Assembly: GCA_035406685.1 (NCBI GenBank)
Contig: DAONLM010000167.1
Span: 1 to 6,704, forward strand
DNA length: 6,704 bases
Origin: DAONLM01 sp035406685
GTDB taxonomy: Bacteria > Spirochaetota > GWE2-31-10 > MWDO01
Direction: 5' to 3'
Shown here: positions 6,147-6,704 of the stretch, piece after piece
Numbering within the stretch: position 1 is the stretch's first letter
How the letters are laid out: every line of letters begins with the position of its first letter
Translations under genes and position numbers: made by a program
Notes under the pieces: generated by a model
What the model was told of the DNA's origin: nothing
Databases searched by the model: none
What the model saw: the letters and a program-made list of their open reading frames with translations, nothing else

Positions 6147-6188
6147 TAGAGGTATTTCTTTTTTGAGTAGAATTTTTAATAAAAACTA

Positions 6189-6704
6189 TCAATAGTATGT
6201 CTCAAAGCCAACTACTTGATAGCAATCGTTGTAAATTGCCTTGTAAAATGGGGTAGTGTTACCGGAAAAGTGGGATAATTCTCTACTCTTATTCCACTTT
6301 TTTATCTGTGTTAGTCTCAAGAATAACTTTAATGTTATTACACTACATTTCATCTCAACCCCGGTAATCCCAAGTTTCTCATACTCTTTCAAAAAAAGTA
6401 GGATAATTCTCCTCAGTAAAGCCCCCATGCTGAAAAAATTAAGATCAGCATGGATCTTTTTTAAAAATCTGTAATCCTGTTTTGACAAATACACATGGAT
6501 CCTTGCAGCCCCATCTATTCTTTCGTATTTATTCCCATCCTCTGGGCCAAAACAATATATCTTTTTTACTCTATTAGTATATATTTGCAAAATATATACC
6601 ACAAGTCCAGAAATAGAGATGTTAAATATCCTTGCAATATTTTCCAGTCTTTTCTTCATAGCAGAGTTAACGACTATGTGTAACTCATGCTCAAAATTAT
6701 AGTT
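6189..6704 (-). CDS. Predicted tandem ribbon-helix-helix protein, copy 2 (5' end beyond the window)
   Basis: The frame is open through the right edge, giving 171 visible residues. By alignment with copy 1 about 9 residues are missing and the start should lie near 6731; the internal ATG at 6659 is residue 25, not the true start. In copy 1 numbering, unit 1 covers strand 16-23 and helices 24-36 and 42-54, and the linker contains FGPEDGNKYERIDG. Unit 2 shows strand ARIHVYL, helix SKQDYRFLKKIHADLN and helix SMGALLRRIILLFLKEYEKL. A C-terminal part of about 60 residues follows with no motif I know; it contains FLRLTQIKKWNK and SHFSGNTTPFYKAIYND. The protein is probably a DNA-binding regulator by fold inference. 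A strand-helix-helix unit followed by a Trp-containing helix recalls Leptospira DUF1564, unconfirmed. It ends with TGA at 6189. Confidence 0.75.
   Translation of the reverse strand, partial: NYNFEHELHIVVNSAMKKRLENIARIFNISISGLVVYILQIYTNRVKKIYCFGPEDGNKYERIDGAARIHVYLSKQDYRFLKKIHADLNFFSMGALLRRIILLFLKEYEKLGITGVEMKCSVITLKLFLRLTQIKKWNKSRELSHFSGNTTPFYKAIYNDCYQVVGFETYY
6428..6704. repeat. Direct repeat, right copy (matches 1-277)
   Basis: This is the partner of the left-edge repeat. The mismatches are mostly single substitutions, and the reading frame is preserved in both copies, so these are two maintained paralogous genes rather than a gene and a decayed remnant. The block between the copies holds nine-tenths of the window, including the whole tsaE-tonB run. 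Confidence 0.9.

Noticed and set aside
1..6704. The two flanking repeats as ends of a transposon or integron-like island
   Set aside because: They are direct coding repeats with intact frames, not terminal inverted repeats. No transposase or integrase lies between them, and the cargo is housekeeping genes.

Overview
The window is AT-rich, by eye under one third G+C. Every gene I can support lies on the minus strand. It comes from a diderm bacterium: there is a complete ExbB/ExbD/TonB energy-transducing set, which needs an outer membrane, plus a predicted lipoprotein and an exported protein. A low-GC spirochaete is my best guess. It rests on a relaxed lipoprotein box and on a flanking protein family whose layout recalls Leptospira DUF1564. 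The lineage is not proven from this sequence.

Layout, reading right to left in the direction of transcription. At the right edge (6189-6704) is a gene for a small protein with two predicted ribbon-helix-helix-like units; its true start lies just outside the window. Next come a 235-bp AT-rich spacer and a gene for an exported, Trp/Tyr-rich protein of unknown function (5354-5953). A short spacer follows with a possible weak terminator and a clear promoter (TTGACA, 17 bp, TATATA). That promoter points into a tightly packed seven-gene run: tsaE, tsaB, a DUF192 lipoprotein, rarA, exbB, exbD and tonB (5138 down to 574). Neighbours overlap by 14 or 4 bp or are 2-8 bp apart. Then comes a 269-bp spacer, and at the left edge (1-304) a second copy of the ribbon-helix-helix-like gene, cut off at its 3' end.

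The seven-gene run joins three jobs. TsaE and TsaB belong to the tRNA t6A-modification machinery, whose catalytic partners TsaD and TsaC are not in the window. RarA is a AAA+ ATPase acting at stalled replication forks. ExbB-ExbD-TonB harness the proton motive force for outer-membrane transport. No shared pathway is evident; the arrangement looks like housekeeping genes sharing one transcript. The predicted transcription start falls on or next to the first base of the tsaE start codon and tsaE has no Shine-Dalgarno sequence, so its mRNA is probably leaderless.

The main non-routine feature is the pair of paralogous genes in direct orientation about 6.4 kb apart. They are about 88% identical at DNA level over the 277 bp shared and flank the whole block. 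They look like members of a lineage-specific family of predicted DNA-binding proteins. I found no tRNA, rRNA, CRISPR array or recognisable transposase.
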